Of a stretch of 64,000 bases of DNA, positions 45,016 to 56,335 are shown in pieces. Source of the stretch: Achatina immaculata (taxonomy: Eukaryota > Mollusca > Gastropoda > Stylommatophora > Achatinidae); NCBI GenBank assembly GCA_009760885.1, contig CM019715.1:23959642-24023641 (forward strand), in the 5' to 3' direction. Position 1 is the stretch's first letter. The number at the start of each line of letters is the position of its first letter. The position numbers and the translations under genes were made by a program. The notes beneath the pieces are model-generated. The model did no database searches. It was not told the DNA's origin and saw only the letters and a list, made by a program, of their open reading frames with translations.

Positions 45016-45260
45016 TTAAATAAACGTACTACACCTTAGTCTTAGATCTGGATGTGGACCTTCTGTGTCAGTAAAGTACAAATGTGATCCTCGTGTTTGT
45101 TTGAAGCATAGATGTGCGTTCATTTTGGTGAAAAGTATATATATGGTCCTCATGTTTGTGTAAAGTATAGATATGATCCCCAATTTTATGTGAAGCATAG
45201 ATATGATCACCATGTTTCTACGAAGGTAGATATTATCCGAGTATTTATATGAAGTATACG
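45016..45260 (+). repeat. About 30-bp minisatellite (GTAGATATGATCC family), block 1
   Basis: Imperfect units combining a (T)GTAAAGTATAGATATG stretch with ATCCTCATGTTTGTG. Related blocks are at 46310-46460, 51600-52250, 53400-53900, 54770-55090, 55960-56340 and 56695-56790. Confidence 0.8.
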
Positions 45261-45274
45261 AAATATAAATATTG

Positions 45275-45420
45275 GTGTCTTGGTGGTGTAGTGGTTAGTA
45301 CACTGGCTTGCCAACCAACAGGTTTCCGGTTCGATTTCGCCCAAGGGAAAGGGGTGGAGGATTTTTCGATGTCATTTCGGCACAGACGTTCACCCAGCCT
45401 AAAAAAACCGGGTACTTGAG
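45275..45420 (+). mobile_element. tRNA-derived SINE (second type)
   Basis: The head GGTGGTGTAGTGGTTAGTAC carries an A-box-like sequence, and GGTTTCCGGTTCGATTTC a B-box. It then runs through AGGGGTGGAGGATTTTTCGA into a C-rich body ending CGGGTACTTGAGGTCTCC. No acceptor-stem pairing, so it is not a tRNA gene. Its 3' segment is the source of the following tandem array. Confidence 0.8.
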
Positions 45421-46068
45421 GTCTCCCTAGGAAGACATAGGCAGTAAGGATAGGTGGGGTACTTGGAGTCTCCCTATGAAGACATAGGCAGTGAGGACAG
45501 GTGGGGTACTTGAGGTCTCCCTAGGAAGACATAGGCAGTAAGGACAGGTGGGGTACTAGGAGTCTCCCTATGAAGACAAAGGCAGTGAGGACAGGTGGGG
45601 TACTTGAGGTCTCCCTAGGAAGACATAGGCAGTGAGGACAGGTGGGGTACTTGGAGTCTCCCTATGAAGACATAGGCAGTGAGGACAGGTGGGGTAATTG
45701 AGGTCTTCCTATGAAGACATAGGCAGTGAGGACAGGTGGGGTAATTGAAGTCTCCCTAGGAAGACATAGGCAGTGGGGACAGGTGGGGTACTTGGAGTCT
45801 CCTTATGAAGACATATGCACTGAGGACAGGTGGAGTACTTGAGGTCTCCCTATGAAGACATAGGCATTGAGGACAGGTGGGGTACTTGGTGTCTCCCTAT
45901 GAAGACATAGGCAGTGAGTACAGGTGGGATACTTGGAGTCTTCTTATGAAGACCTATGCACTGAGGACAAGTGGAGTACTTGAGGTCTCCCTAGGAAAAC
46001 AAAGGCAGCGACGACAGGTGGAGTACTTGGGGTCTCCCTAGGAAGACATAGACAGCGAGGAAAGGTGC
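45408..46068 (+). repeat. 47-bp tandem repeat, about 14 copies, derived from the SINE tail
   Basis: The unit is GTGGGGTACTTGGAGTCTCC then CTATGAAGACATAGGCAGTG and AGGACAG (47 bp in total). Two unit variants (GGAGTCTCCCTATG and GAGGTCTCCCTAGG) alternate in the first half, so amplification partly proceeded as a dimer. Confidence 0.93.
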
Positions 46069-46309
46069 TACTATTCCTACCTGAAATGTTGCAGTGGCCT
46101 AGAAATGTGAAGACAAGTAATACCTCATACCCCAGTGACATGCACACCCTAATCGACATAGATAAGCATGAACCCAACCCCCACACCACCCCTCCATAGT
46201 TAAAGAAATCTATAGATGAGATACAAAATCCAAAATATATATACGTATGTATGTATACACACCCCCTCACACACACACACATATATATATATATGAGTCC
46301 GTGTGTGTG

Positions 46310-46463
46310 ATGACCATATGCGTGTAAAGAATAGATATGAATTTCATCTTTGTAGTATAAATGGGATACTCATGTTGATGTGGAGTGTAGTTGCAATCCC
46401 AATGTTGATACAGAGTATAGATGCAATTCCCATGTGTTGCGGAGTATAGATGCGATCAGTGTA
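46310..46463 (+). repeat. About 30-bp minisatellite, block 2
   Basis: Repeats of GTATAGATGCAATCCC and CATGTTGATG(T/C)GGAGT up to the TA of the next mariner insertion. Preceded by a short (CA)n/(TA)n tract at 46250-46295. Confidence 0.75.
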
Positions 46464-47239
46464 CGAGGGTCATACCGAAAGTAGTGAGGAAAAAGTGTTT
46501 AAAAATCAGAATTTATAGATAGAGAAAATATAAATGTACTACTTAATCTGCATCCTCTGCATTTGTCATGTAGAGGTCACATGACATCACCATCATGTGC
46601 TACGTGACCACGCGGAGCAGAAACAAAGTGGCGGGTGCTGAAGTTTCGTTTAGTCAAGGTGCTGTTATTAAGTTTCTCGTTAAAGAGAAAATCACCGCTG
46701 GTGAAATTCACCAAAGACTTCAACTTGCTTACGGAGATGTGTGTATGGGTGTTAGCAATGTTAGGAGGTGAGGGAAACATTTCAATGATGAAAACACGAG
46801 CATCCAAAGATATGCCTCGCAGAGGTTGCCCTCGAACTGCCTCCACTGAATGCAACATGGAAAGGGTTGACGACCGACATCATTGAACAAGATAGATGTG
46901 TCACAGTATCTGAAATCGCTAAAAATCTTGGAATAGGAAACAATGCAGTACAGGAATTTGATTGAAACCCTAGCTACAGAAAAGTTTGTGATAGCTGGGT
47001 CTCACAGGAGAGAACGTGCAGAAAGCGGTGCTTCTGTGCCTTCGGTCAAGTGGGGCAGAATTCTAACAGGAGGCTATTTTCAAACTTGCAGAGCGATGGG
47101 AAAAATGTGTGCAGAGAAATGGAGATTACGTTGAAAAGTGAATAAAGGCATGTAGATTAAGATGATACATTTATATTTTCTCTATCTATAAATTCTGATT
47201 TTAAAAAAAACTTGCTCACGACTTTCGATACGACCATCT
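46464..47239 (+). mobile_element. Mariner type 2 deletion derivative (776 bp)
   Basis: Same TIR family as 43328-44638 (CGAGGGTCATACCGAAAG at the left; its diverged complement at the right; both followed by TCAGAATTTATAGATAGAGA inward). The transposase is on the plus strand. The N-terminal part VKEKITAGEIHQRLQLAYGD and VSNVRR is present, and a C-terminal segment (about 47000-47140) remains. The segment holding HDNAQPHSA and YSPDLAPSD is deleted (about 535 bp shorter). It is inserted in the roughly 30-bp minisatellite. Confidence 0.9.
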
Positions 47240-47384
47240 TATTTGTATCTAATGTATACTTGATTGTAGTCTTGATGTTATTGCATATATATATATATTG
47301 GAATAAACATGACACAATTCAACTAAAGAACTAAATAGTCTAATTTAGAAGCTGAATGTATTTAATATTGTAAAATTTAGTACG
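47240..47384. other. Minisatellite remainder and AT-rich spacer
   Basis: 47240-47300 resumes the decayed roughly 30-bp repeat. Nothing else is seen. Confidence 0.4.
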
Positions 47385-47922
47385 ATGTTGTCTCTAACAT
47401 GACATAAACCAAAAAAAAACGATGTACTCTAAACAGGTGACATAAACTAAAAACGATGCACTCTAAACGGATGAAAAAAAATCGATGTACTTTAAACAGA
47501 TGACGTAAACTAAGAACGATGTACTCTAAATAGATGACGTAAACTAAAAACGATGTACTCTAAACAGATGACGTAAACTAAGAACGATGTACTCTAAACA
47601 GATGACGTAAACTGAAAACGATGTACTCTAAACAGATGACGTAAACTAAAAACGATGTACTCTAAACAGATGACGTAAACTAAAAACGATGTACTCTAAA
47701 TGGATGACGTAAACTAAAAACGATGTACTCTAAACAGATGACGTAACCTAAAAACGATGTACTCTAAACAGATGGAAAAAATCGATGTACTTTAAACAGG
47801 TGAAGTAAACTAAAAACGATGTACTCTAAATAGATGACGTAAACTAAAAAAAAACGATGTACTCTAAACAGATGACGTAAACTAAAAACGATGTACTCTA
47901 AACGGATGACGTAAACCGTAGG
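47385..47922 (+). repeat. 34-bp tandem repeat, about 15 copies
   Basis: The unit is GATGACGTAAACTAAAAACG then ATGTACTCTAAACA (34 bp). Some units are shortened to GATGAAAAAAATCGATGTAC. There are no unique spacers. Confidence 0.94.
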
Positions 47923-47929
47923 AGATTTA

Positions 47930-49375
47930 AAAGATCAAGTGGTTCTAAGGACTGTTATTGCCGGAGGTGGGGTGGAGAATTCGATCTCCACTCCAACGGC
48001 GTGCGTCTCAAACAGCCTCTGGCAGTCAAGTCCAGCTCCTGGTCTTCCCGTGGCAGAACTGTTTAAACTGACAGGAGAAGGGGTGAAAGCGAATATCTGG
48101 CGCCTGAAAACCAGATACTTAGGGTAGATGAGTGGCACGTTTGGTAGCTCATATACCGCTGCTGGCGAGATTCTTCAGCTGCCATGCGTGGAGCGGTGCT
48201 CCTCCCGGCCAATGAAGAAAGGTGCAAATGGGGTTGCCGCGCAGCACCACTGCGGAAAAGGTGGTAGAAAGGATGAAGAGAAGCAAATAGTCAAATCACA
48301 GCACCTCTGGTCTGGAGGTCGGCCACGTCCTGAGTGCAGTCATATCAGGTGAAATGTATGAACCGGCTTATCACAGAGGTTAAGACTCTGCTGGCGAGAC
48401 TCTTTGAATGCCGCGCGTGGAGTGAAGCTCCTCCCGGTCAAGGAAGAAAATGCGGAAAAGAAATAAAGGTTGCTGTGCAGCACCGATGTGAAAAGGTGAA
48501 GGAAACGGTAAAGTGAAATTTAATCGGTATGTCCAGTAGTATCGCTGCGAGAGCTGCACATACCACGGCGCCTTTGCTCTAGAGGCCGGCCACGTCCGAA
48601 ATACACCTACACTGGTGAAATATGCCTAAACCGACACACACCAGGGGTGGAACTTGATGGCTAGACTTGTCATGCCACCTCCGCTCTAGAGGTCGGTCAC
48701 GCCCGATATACACCCAAACTGGTGAGTTATGCCTAAACCGGCTCACACCAGGGGTGAATCTTGAAGGCTACGCATGTCACAGTACCTCTGCTCTAGAGGT
48801 CGGTCACGTCCCAAACACGCCCATACTGGGATAATATGCCTAAACCGGCTCAGCCTAGGGGTAGAAGTCATTAATGGCGAGGATTCGTCCTCCTGGACAA
48901 AAGCTCCATCCTGGTCACAACTAGGAAGGGTAGCGGCCACGACCACAAAATGCTGAAGTCGGAGACACTGGACCAGGGCGGTCTAGATAGGCAACCACCT
49001 CTCACCCGGCGGGGATGTTTGCGTATCCTAATCACGCTGAGGTTTTCTGGTGAGAAAGTCCAACTCTGGACTGGATGGGCAACCACTTCTCACCCGGCGG
49101 GGATGCACTGATATCCTAAACACGTCGAGGTCTTCCGGTGAGAAAGTCCAACTCTAGACTAAACTGGTGCAACGAAAACCACGGTGTCATGCAATCCCGC
49201 TTCTGAGATCCACCAAGCATACAGGCTAAAGCCCTGCGATACTCTGAACCTCTTGTGGTCCTCTCGGGGATATCGTGTGGTCCTTTCGGGGACAACGGGA
49301 ACTAACGAGGACCACAGGCGTAAATTCAGTAGGATCACAGTGCTGTCTTGGTGGTAGAAGCGAACGAAGAAGAAG
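47930..49375 (-). mobile_element. LINE-B 5' region, antisense copy
   Basis: Inverted copy of 18050-19395. The right end (49372) carries a (GAA)n tract where the plus copy has (TTC)n. Shared tandem blocks include GTCGAGGTCTTCCGGTGAGA and CCTCTGCTCTAGAGG. Truncated at about 47930, just before the endonuclease start. This copy has one more tandem unit in the CCAGGGGTG...CTCTAGAGGTCGG series. Confidence 0.8.
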
Positions 49376-49429
49376 AAGAAGAAGATCAAGTAGGCCTCGT
49401 ACACCTCCTGCGTCCTTGGCGCCAGTGTT

Positions 49430-50190
49430 GAGTTAGTTCACACGCTCACGAGTCTGTCAAGTAATGTGGCGAGAAACAAGAGTTAACAGAACAAACATAC
49501 AACGCACGCTTAAATCAGCAAATAGAAAGTGTACACTCTACGGTTATTATGTGCACTTAATGAAAATGACCACGATAGAAGAATGCAGTTTCATGAGTGG
49601 TTTCAACACATGGCACACACGAAGATTTGTAGTTCGTGGGGAAACTAGTCTGGTCTGATGAAGCTCAGTTTATTGGAACAGTTAATCGACAAAACTGTGT
49701 GCACTGGGCTGCAGAACATTCTGTGTTGACAACAAGGCGATCAGTTTACCTGGGCTCAATGTTTGGTGCAGAAAAAGAAGCAGACCGCGTGAAACTCTGA
49801 AGAGGACATTATTAAGATAGGCCAAATTAACAGGCATAAAATCCTTTGCTGAGGTTGAAAGACTCACCGAAGATAGGAAAAATTGGCGAACTACTTTGCG
49901 AGCCCTTTGTGACGTTTAACGGCACGGGAAGGATATAAGATATAAGATTGTTTGGTGTGCGTTGTCATGAAGAGGTCTTATTGGACAATTCTCTTTTGAA
50001 GGTAGTGTTATTGGTCAAGGTTACCTACACCTGCTCCGAACATCCATTTTACCTGCCATCTGTGCCCTTTACGGGGATGAACGATTTCACTTCCAGCAAG
50101 GCGGTGCACCACCACACTACCACCACACTACCACCGAGATGTGAGATCACACATTGATGGAGTTTGCAGGAAAATAGTTAGGACGAAGAA
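49430..50190 (+). mobile_element. Tc1/mariner-superfamily (IS630-like) transposase fragment
   Basis: Broken frames read LVWSDEAQFIGTVNRQNCVH (catalytic Asp region), WAAEHSVLTTRRSVYLGSMF, an interruption by a LINE-A piece, then GVRCHEEVLLDNSLLK and VTYTCSEHPFYLPSVPFTGM (a frame-shifted LQTSIFPAICALYGDERF block). FQQGGAPPHY corresponds to the family's FQQDGAPPHY with Asp changed to Gly. The third catalytic residue block is lost in the adjoining 14-bp minisatellite. TIRs were not found. From memory this is an insect- and mollusc-wide family different from the mariner elements above. Confidence 0.7.
49769..49948 (+). mobile_element. LINE-A 3'-end insertion with 9-bp TSD
   Basis: A 180-bp 5'-truncated LINE-A tail (RKRGRP-type to ALCDV and GGCACGGGAAGGATATAAGA), flanked by TGTTTGGTG at 49760-49768 and 49949-49957. 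Confidence 0.92.
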
Positions 50191-50239
50191 GGGCGATTGA
50201 GTTCCCACCCTCCCTACCTCCTCACCCACAGTCCGTTCT

Positions 50240-51284
50240 CCCCGTTCTCCTGTATTTCTACCTCTGGTTCTCTATCTCTGTTTCTCTACCTCTGGTTCTC
50301 TATCTCTGTTTCTCTACTTCTGATTCTCTATCCCTGGTTCTCTACCTCTGGTTCTCTATCTCTGGTTCTCTACCTCTGGTTCTCTATCTTTGTTTCTCTA
50401 CCTCTGGTTCTCTACCTCTGGTTCTCTATCTCTGTTTCTCTACCTCTGGTTCTCTATCTCTGTTTCTCTACCTCTGGTTCTCTATCTCTGGTTCTCTATC
50501 TCTGGTTCTCTATCTCTGTTTCTCTACCTCCGGTTCTCTATCTCTGTTTCTCTACCTCCGGTTCTCTATCTCTGTTTCTCTACCTCTGGTTCTCTATCTC
50601 TGTTTCTCTATCTCTGGTTCTCTATCCCTGTTTCTCTACCTCTGGTTCTCTACCTTTGGTTCTCTACCTCTGGTTCTCTATCTCTGTTTCTCTATCTCTG
50701 GCTCTCTATCTCTGTTTCTCTTCCTCTGGTTCTCTACCTCTGGTTCTCTATCAGTGTTTCTCTACCTCTGGTTCTCTATCTCTGGTTCTCTATTCCTGTT
50801 TCTCTACCTCTGGTTCTCTATCTCTGTTTCTCTATCCATGTTTCTCTACCTCTGGTTCTCTACCTCTGGTTCTCTACTCCTAGTTCTCTACCTCTGGTTC
50901 TCTACCTCTGGTTCTCTACCTCTGGTTCTCTACTCCTAGTTCTCTACCTCTGGTTCTCTACCTCTGGTTCTCTACCTCTGGTTCTCTACTCCTAGTTCTC
51001 TACTCCTAGTTCTCTACCTCTGGTTTTCTACCTCTGGTTCTCTACCTCTGGTTCTCTACTCCTAGTTCTCTACCTCTGGTTCTCTACCTCTGGTTCTCTA
51101 CCTCTGGTTCTCTACCTCTGGTTCTCTACCTCTGGTTCTCTACTCCTAGTTCTCTACCTCTGGTTCTCTACCTCTGGTTCTCTACTCCTAGTTCTCTACC
51201 TCTGGTTCTCTACTCCTAGTTCTCTATCTCTGTTTCTCTACCTTTGGTTCTCTACTCCTAGTTCTCTACCTCTGGTTCTCTACT
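50240..51284 (+). repeat. 14-bp minisatellite, about 75 copies
   Basis: Consensus TTCTCTACCTCTGG with variants TTCTCTATCTCTGT and TTCTCTACTCCTAG. The 5' half mixes the first two; the 3' half mixes the first and third. Because 14 is not a multiple of 3 and no unit contains a stop, all forward frames stay open and give long Leu/Ser/Tyr-rich ORFs (228 and 201 codons). These are not genes. A short block recurs at 52994-53068. Confidence 0.95.
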
Positions 51285-52993
51285 TGAGAGGACCTTAAAG
51301 AATGTTGTTCATAGCAGAAAACCAGCTGAGCTGGTAGCGCTTCAGGCGAAAACGGAAACGACAGGCGCATTAATCTCATTAGAAACTTCGGGTAACATTG
51401 CCCGAGAAGTTGCTGGCCGTACTCTGAAGAGCTTGGGCGCTAGCGATAACCACTTTGAACAACTTTTGCAATTGTTTAAATGTAAAGTGGCCTATATTCA
51501 TGTGTATATGTATATAAAATATAGTATTACACATTTCACATAGCTTTTTATTGTGTTGAAGTATGTATACATCTTCGGGGGCCCCTCTGTATAATCTTAA
51601 TATTTCAGAATAGAATTTATATGATCTTTATTTTGGTTTAAAATGTAGATATGGTACGCATATCAGTGTGTAAATTTAAATGTTATCGTCATGTTAATTT
51701 ATGTGTACATGTAACCATCTTCGTGTATAATGTAGATATGATCCTGATATTAATATGTACGATAGATATTATTCTCACCTTGGGTGTTTAATGTAGATGT
51801 GGTCCTCATGTTAATGTGTACTGTAGATATCATTCTCATGTTGGTATAAAATGTAGGTGTGATACTGATGTTAATATGCACTGTAGACGTCACCCACCCT
51901 CAGGTTGGTAAATAATGTAAACACGATCCTCGTGTTAATGTATACTGTAGATATCATTCTCATGTTGGTATAAAATGTAGGTGTGATACTGATGTTAATA
52001 TGCACTGTAGACGTCACCCACCCTCAGGTTGGTAAATAGTGTAAACACGATCCTCATGTTAATGTATACTGTGTATATTATCCTTATTGTGATATATAAT
52101 GTAGGTGTGATCCTGATGTTAATATTTAACGCAGATTTAATCCTCATGTTGGTATACAATATAGATTTGATCCTCATATTAGTGATATTAGTAATTCAGA
52201 TGTGATCGTGATATTGATGTATAGTCTAGGTATGGTATTTTAACGTGTAGTGTTGCTGCCATAACAATTGGAGGTTATGAAATACCAGAGATTAGATATG
52301 CTGATGACACAGTATTACTGTCCACAACACAAAAAGGAATGGAAAAACTAATTACATCAGTCTGTAAGAATAGCGAAGAGCAAAACCTCTACCTTAATGC
52401 GAAGAAGAATAAATTGATGACAACTGACAAAACAAACAAGGCAGCTGAAATATGTATCAATGAGGAAAAATTCGAAGAAGTGGAGAGTCTTGAATATCTT
52501 GGATCACTACTAACTAATAATGGAGATACAATGAGGGAAATTAAAAGGAGGACATCTATCGTTCTTCGGAAAGTACTAAAGAATCTGTGGAGAGGACCAG
52601 ACAGAACCACAAAATAAGAATTTTAAGGGCATGCATCATTCCCATCGCAACATATGCCTGTGAGACCTGGACACTCAACAAAGCAGCTGAGAAACATAAA
52701 TGCCTTTGAATGTAAATGCTACAGAAGAGTTCTTCAAATATCATGGACACACACAAAAAAGAACAAATATATCCATACTGCAAGAACTGAATATTGAAGA
52801 AGGCTGGCTAGTAAAGAGGATTAAAGATGGGAAAATTAAATGTTTTGGACACATTAAATGCTATGATAATCTAGAAAAGACCGTCTTGGAAGGGTACATA
52901 ATGGGAAAAAGAAAGAGAGGAAGACCAAAGTGAAGATGGCTGCAAGACATCGTTGATGATCTACAAATAGATGCATCAGCAGCAGACCATCTT
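51285..52993 (+). repeat. Tandem segmental amplification, copy 1
   Basis: Unique sequence (TTGAGAGGACCTTAAAGAAT...), then the roughly 30-bp minisatellite (51600-52250), then a LINE-B piece (52258-52990: [18 protein letters not shown], with an intact YADD, to RKRGRPK and a stop). The next copy starts at 53069, 1784 bp later. Confidence 0.9.
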
Positions 52994-54725
52994 GCTCTAC
53001 TCCTAGTTCTCTACCTCTGGTTCTCTACCTTTGGTTCTCTACTCCTAGTTCTCTACCTCTGGTTCTCTACTTGAGAGGACCTTAAAGAATGTTGTTCATA
53101 GCAGAAAACCAGCTGAGCTGGTAGCGCTTCAGGCGAAAATGGAAACGACAGGCGCATTAATCTCATTAGAAACTTCGGGTAACATTGCCCGAGAAGTTGC
53201 TGGCCGTACTCTGAAGAGCTTGGGCGCTAGCGATAACCACTTTGAACAAGTTTTGTAATTGTTTAAATCTAAAGTGGCCTATATTCAGGTGTATATGTAT
53301 ATAAAATATAGTATTACACATTTCACATAGCTTTTTATTGTATTGAAGTATGTATACATCTTCGGGGACCCGACTGTATAATCTTAATATTCCAGAATAA
53401 ATTATATATGATTTTTATTTTGGTTTAAAATGTAGATATGGTACGCATATCAGTGTGTAAATTTAAATGTTATCGTCATGTTAATTTATGTGTACATGTA
53501 ACCATCTTCGTGTATAATGTAGATATGATCCTGATATTAATATGTACGATAGATATTATTCTCACCTTGGGTGTTTAATGTAGATGTGGTCCTCATGTTA
53601 ATGTTAGATATCATTCTCATGTTGGTATAAAATGTAGGTGTGATACTGATGTTAATATGCACTGTAGATGTCACCCACCCTTAGGCTGGTAAATAATGTA
53701 AACACGATCCTCGTGTTAATGTATACTGTAGATATCATCCTTATTGTAATATATAATGTAGGTGTGATCCTGATGTTAATATTTAACGTAGATTTAATCC
53801 TCATGTTGGTATACAATATAGATTTGATCCTCATATTAGTGATATTAGTAATTCAGATGTGATCGTGATATTGATGTATAGTCTAGGTATGGTATTTTAA
53901 CGTGTAGTGTTGCTGCCATAACAATTGGAGGTTATGAAATACCAGAGATTAGATATGCTGATGACACAGTATTACTGTCCACAACACAAAAAGGAATGGA
54001 AAAACTAATTACATCAGTCTGTAAGAATAGCGAAGAGCAAAACCTCTACCTTAATGCGAAGAAGAATAAATTGATGACAACTGACAAAACAAACAAGGCA
54101 GCTGAAATATGTATCAATGAGGAAAAATTCGAAGAAGTGGAGAGTCTTGAATATCTTGGATCACTACTAACTAATAATGGAGATACAATGAGGGAAATTA
54201 AAAGGAGGACATCTATCGTTCTTCGGAAAGTACTAAAGAATCTGTGGAGAGGACCAGACAGAACCACAAAAATAAGATTTTTAAGGGCATGCATCTTTCC
54301 CATCGCAACATATGCCTGTGAGACCTGGACACTTAACAAAGCAGCTGAGAAACGTATAAATGCCTTTGAATGTAAATGCTACAGAAGAGTTCTTCAAATA
54401 TCATGGACACACACAAAAAAGAACAAATATATCCATACTGCAAGAACTGAATATTGAAGAAGGCTGGCTAGTAAAGAGGATTAAAGAGAGGAAACTTAAA
54501 TGTTTTGGACACATTAAATGCTATGATAATCTAGATAAAACCGTTTTGGAAGGGTACATAATGGGAAAAAGAAAGAGAGGAAGACCAAAGTGAAGATGGC
54601 TGCAAGACATAGTTGATGATCTACAAATAGATGCATCAGCAGCAGACCATCTTGCTCACAACCGAGAGGCCTATAGGAGTGCTGTTAGGGAGGCAAAGTT
54701 CCACAAGGGACATGCAAATGAATGA
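52994..54725 (+). repeat. Tandem segmental amplification, copy 2
   Basis: Begins with six 14-bp minisatellite units, then repeats copy 1 with one minisatellite block shortened. The LINE-B piece (53917-54720) continues to its complete 3' end GGGACATGCAAATGAATGAA. The 153-codon frame 53996-54457 is open from the thumb region on. Confidence 0.9.
53917..54720 (+). mobile_element. LINE-B 3' piece in amplification copy 2
   Basis: [58 protein letters not shown] and INAFECKCYRRVLQISW, then a one-base shift into NISILQELNIEEGWLVKRIK and GKRKRGRPK followed by a TGA where other copies have CGA. The same stop and shift are in copies 1 and 3, so these breaks predate amplification. Confidence 0.92.
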
Positions 54726-55102
54726 ATGAATGATTGAATGAATGAGTGTAGCTGTGTTTCTATGTCAGTGTACAGTGTTCATTAGATTCTCATGTTGGTG
54801 TGTAGATTAGATGTGACTCTCAGTTTGATGTGTAATGCAGGTGTTATCAACCTTTTGGTCTGTGGTGTAGATGCAAATCTCACGTTGGTGTTAAATGTAG
54901 CTGTGATCCTTGTATTGGTATATAGTGTAGCTATTGTTCTCATGTTCTCATATTGATATAGTGTAGATATTGTTCTCATGTTCTCATATTGATATATAGT
55001 GTAGATATTGTTCTCATGTTCTCATATTAATATATAGTGTAGATATTGTTCTGATATTGATGTATAGTCTAGGTATGGTATTTTAACGTGTAGTGTTGCT
55101 GC
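54726..55102 (+). repeat. About 30-bp minisatellite between amplification copies
   Basis: Units of GTGTAGATATTGTTCTCATG followed by TTCTCATATTGATATATA. The end of this block joins the next LINE-B piece at the same base as in copies 1 and 2 (AGTGTTGCTGCCATAACAAT). Confidence 0.88.
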
Positions 55103-55914
55103 CATAACAATTGGAGGTTATGAAATACCAGAGATTAGATATGCTGATGACACAGTATTACTGTCCACAACACAAAAAGGAATGGAAAAACTAATTACAT
55201 CAGTCTGTAAGAATAGCGAAGAGCAAAACCTCTACCTTAATGCGAAGAAGAATAAATTGATGACAACTGACAAAACAAACAAGGCAGCTGAAATATGTAT
55301 CAATGAGGAAAAATTCGAAGAAGTGGAGAGTCTTGAATATCTTGGATCACTACTAACTAATAATGGAGATACAATGAGGGAAATTAAAAGGAGGACATCT
55401 ATCGTTCTTCGGAAAGTACTAAAGAATCTGTGGAGAGGACCAGACAGAACCACAAAAATAAGAATTTTAAGGGCATGCATCATTCCCATCGCAACATATG
55501 CCTGTGAGACCTGGACACTTAACAAAGCAGCTGAGAAACGTATAAATGCCTTTGAATGTAAATGCTACAGAAGAGTTCTTCAAATATCATGGACACACAC
55601 AAAAAAGAACAAATATATCCATACTGCAAGAACTGAATATTGAAGAAGGCTGGCTAGTAAAGAGGATTAAAGAGAGGAAACTTAAATGTTTTGGACACAT
55701 TAAATGCTATGATAATCTAGATAAAACCGTTTTGGAAGGGTACATAATGGGAAAAAGAAAGAGAGGAAGACCAAAGTGAAGATGGCTGCAAGACATAGTT
55801 GATGATCTACAAATAGATGCATCAGCAGCAGACCATCTTGCTCACAACCGAGAGGCCTATAGGAGTGCTGTTAGGGAGGCAAAGTTCCACAAGGGACATG
55901 CAAATGAATGAATG
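55103..55914 (+). mobile_element. LINE-B 3' piece in amplification copy 3
   Basis: Nearly identical to 53917-54720 at an offset of 1186 bp, including flanking minisatellite. The frame 55182-55643 differs from its counterpart in only a couple of residues. Confidence 0.92.
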
Positions 55915-56335
55915 AATGATTGAATGAATGAGTGTAGCTGTGTTTCTATGTCAGTGTACAGTGTTCATTAGATTCTCATGTTGGTGTGTAGATTAGATGT
56001 GACTCTCAGTTTGATGTGTAATGCAGGTGTTATCAACCTTTTGGCCTGTGGTGTAGATGGAAATCTCACGTTGGTGTTAAATATAGCTGTGATCTTTGTA
56101 TTGGTATATAGTGTAGCTATTGTTCTCATGTTCTCATATTGATATATAGTGTAGATATTGTTCTCATGTTCTCATATTGATATATAGTGTAGATATTGTT
56201 CTCATGTTCTCATATTAATATATAGTGTAGATATTGTTCTCATATTGATATATAGTGTAGATACTGTTCTCATGTTCTCATATTGGTATATAGTGTAGAT
56301 ATTGTTCTCATGTTCTCATGTTGGTATATACCAAT
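55915..56335 (+). repeat. About 30-bp minisatellite, last large block
   Basis: Same units as 54726-55102, with two to three additional GTAGATATTGTTCTCATGTT repeats. Confidence 0.88.

Noticed and set aside
45283..45345. tRNA gene on the plus strand
   Set aside because: Same reasoning: box A and B only, without acceptor-stem pairing, followed by a SINE body.
47385..47922. CRISPR-like regular repeat array (34 bp)
   Set aside because: Units are directly adjacent without unique spacers, and the DNA is eukaryotic; it is a tandem satellite.
48128..49086. Small ORFs on both strands in GC-richer DNA, as a possible host gene
   Set aside because: The region is the LINE-B 5' leader, repeated in inverted orientation at 18050-19395 with the ORFs not conserved.
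50197..50995. Overlapping 228- and 201-codon ORFs
   Set aside because: Translations of a 14-bp minisatellite in different frames; pure low complexity with no independent coding signal.
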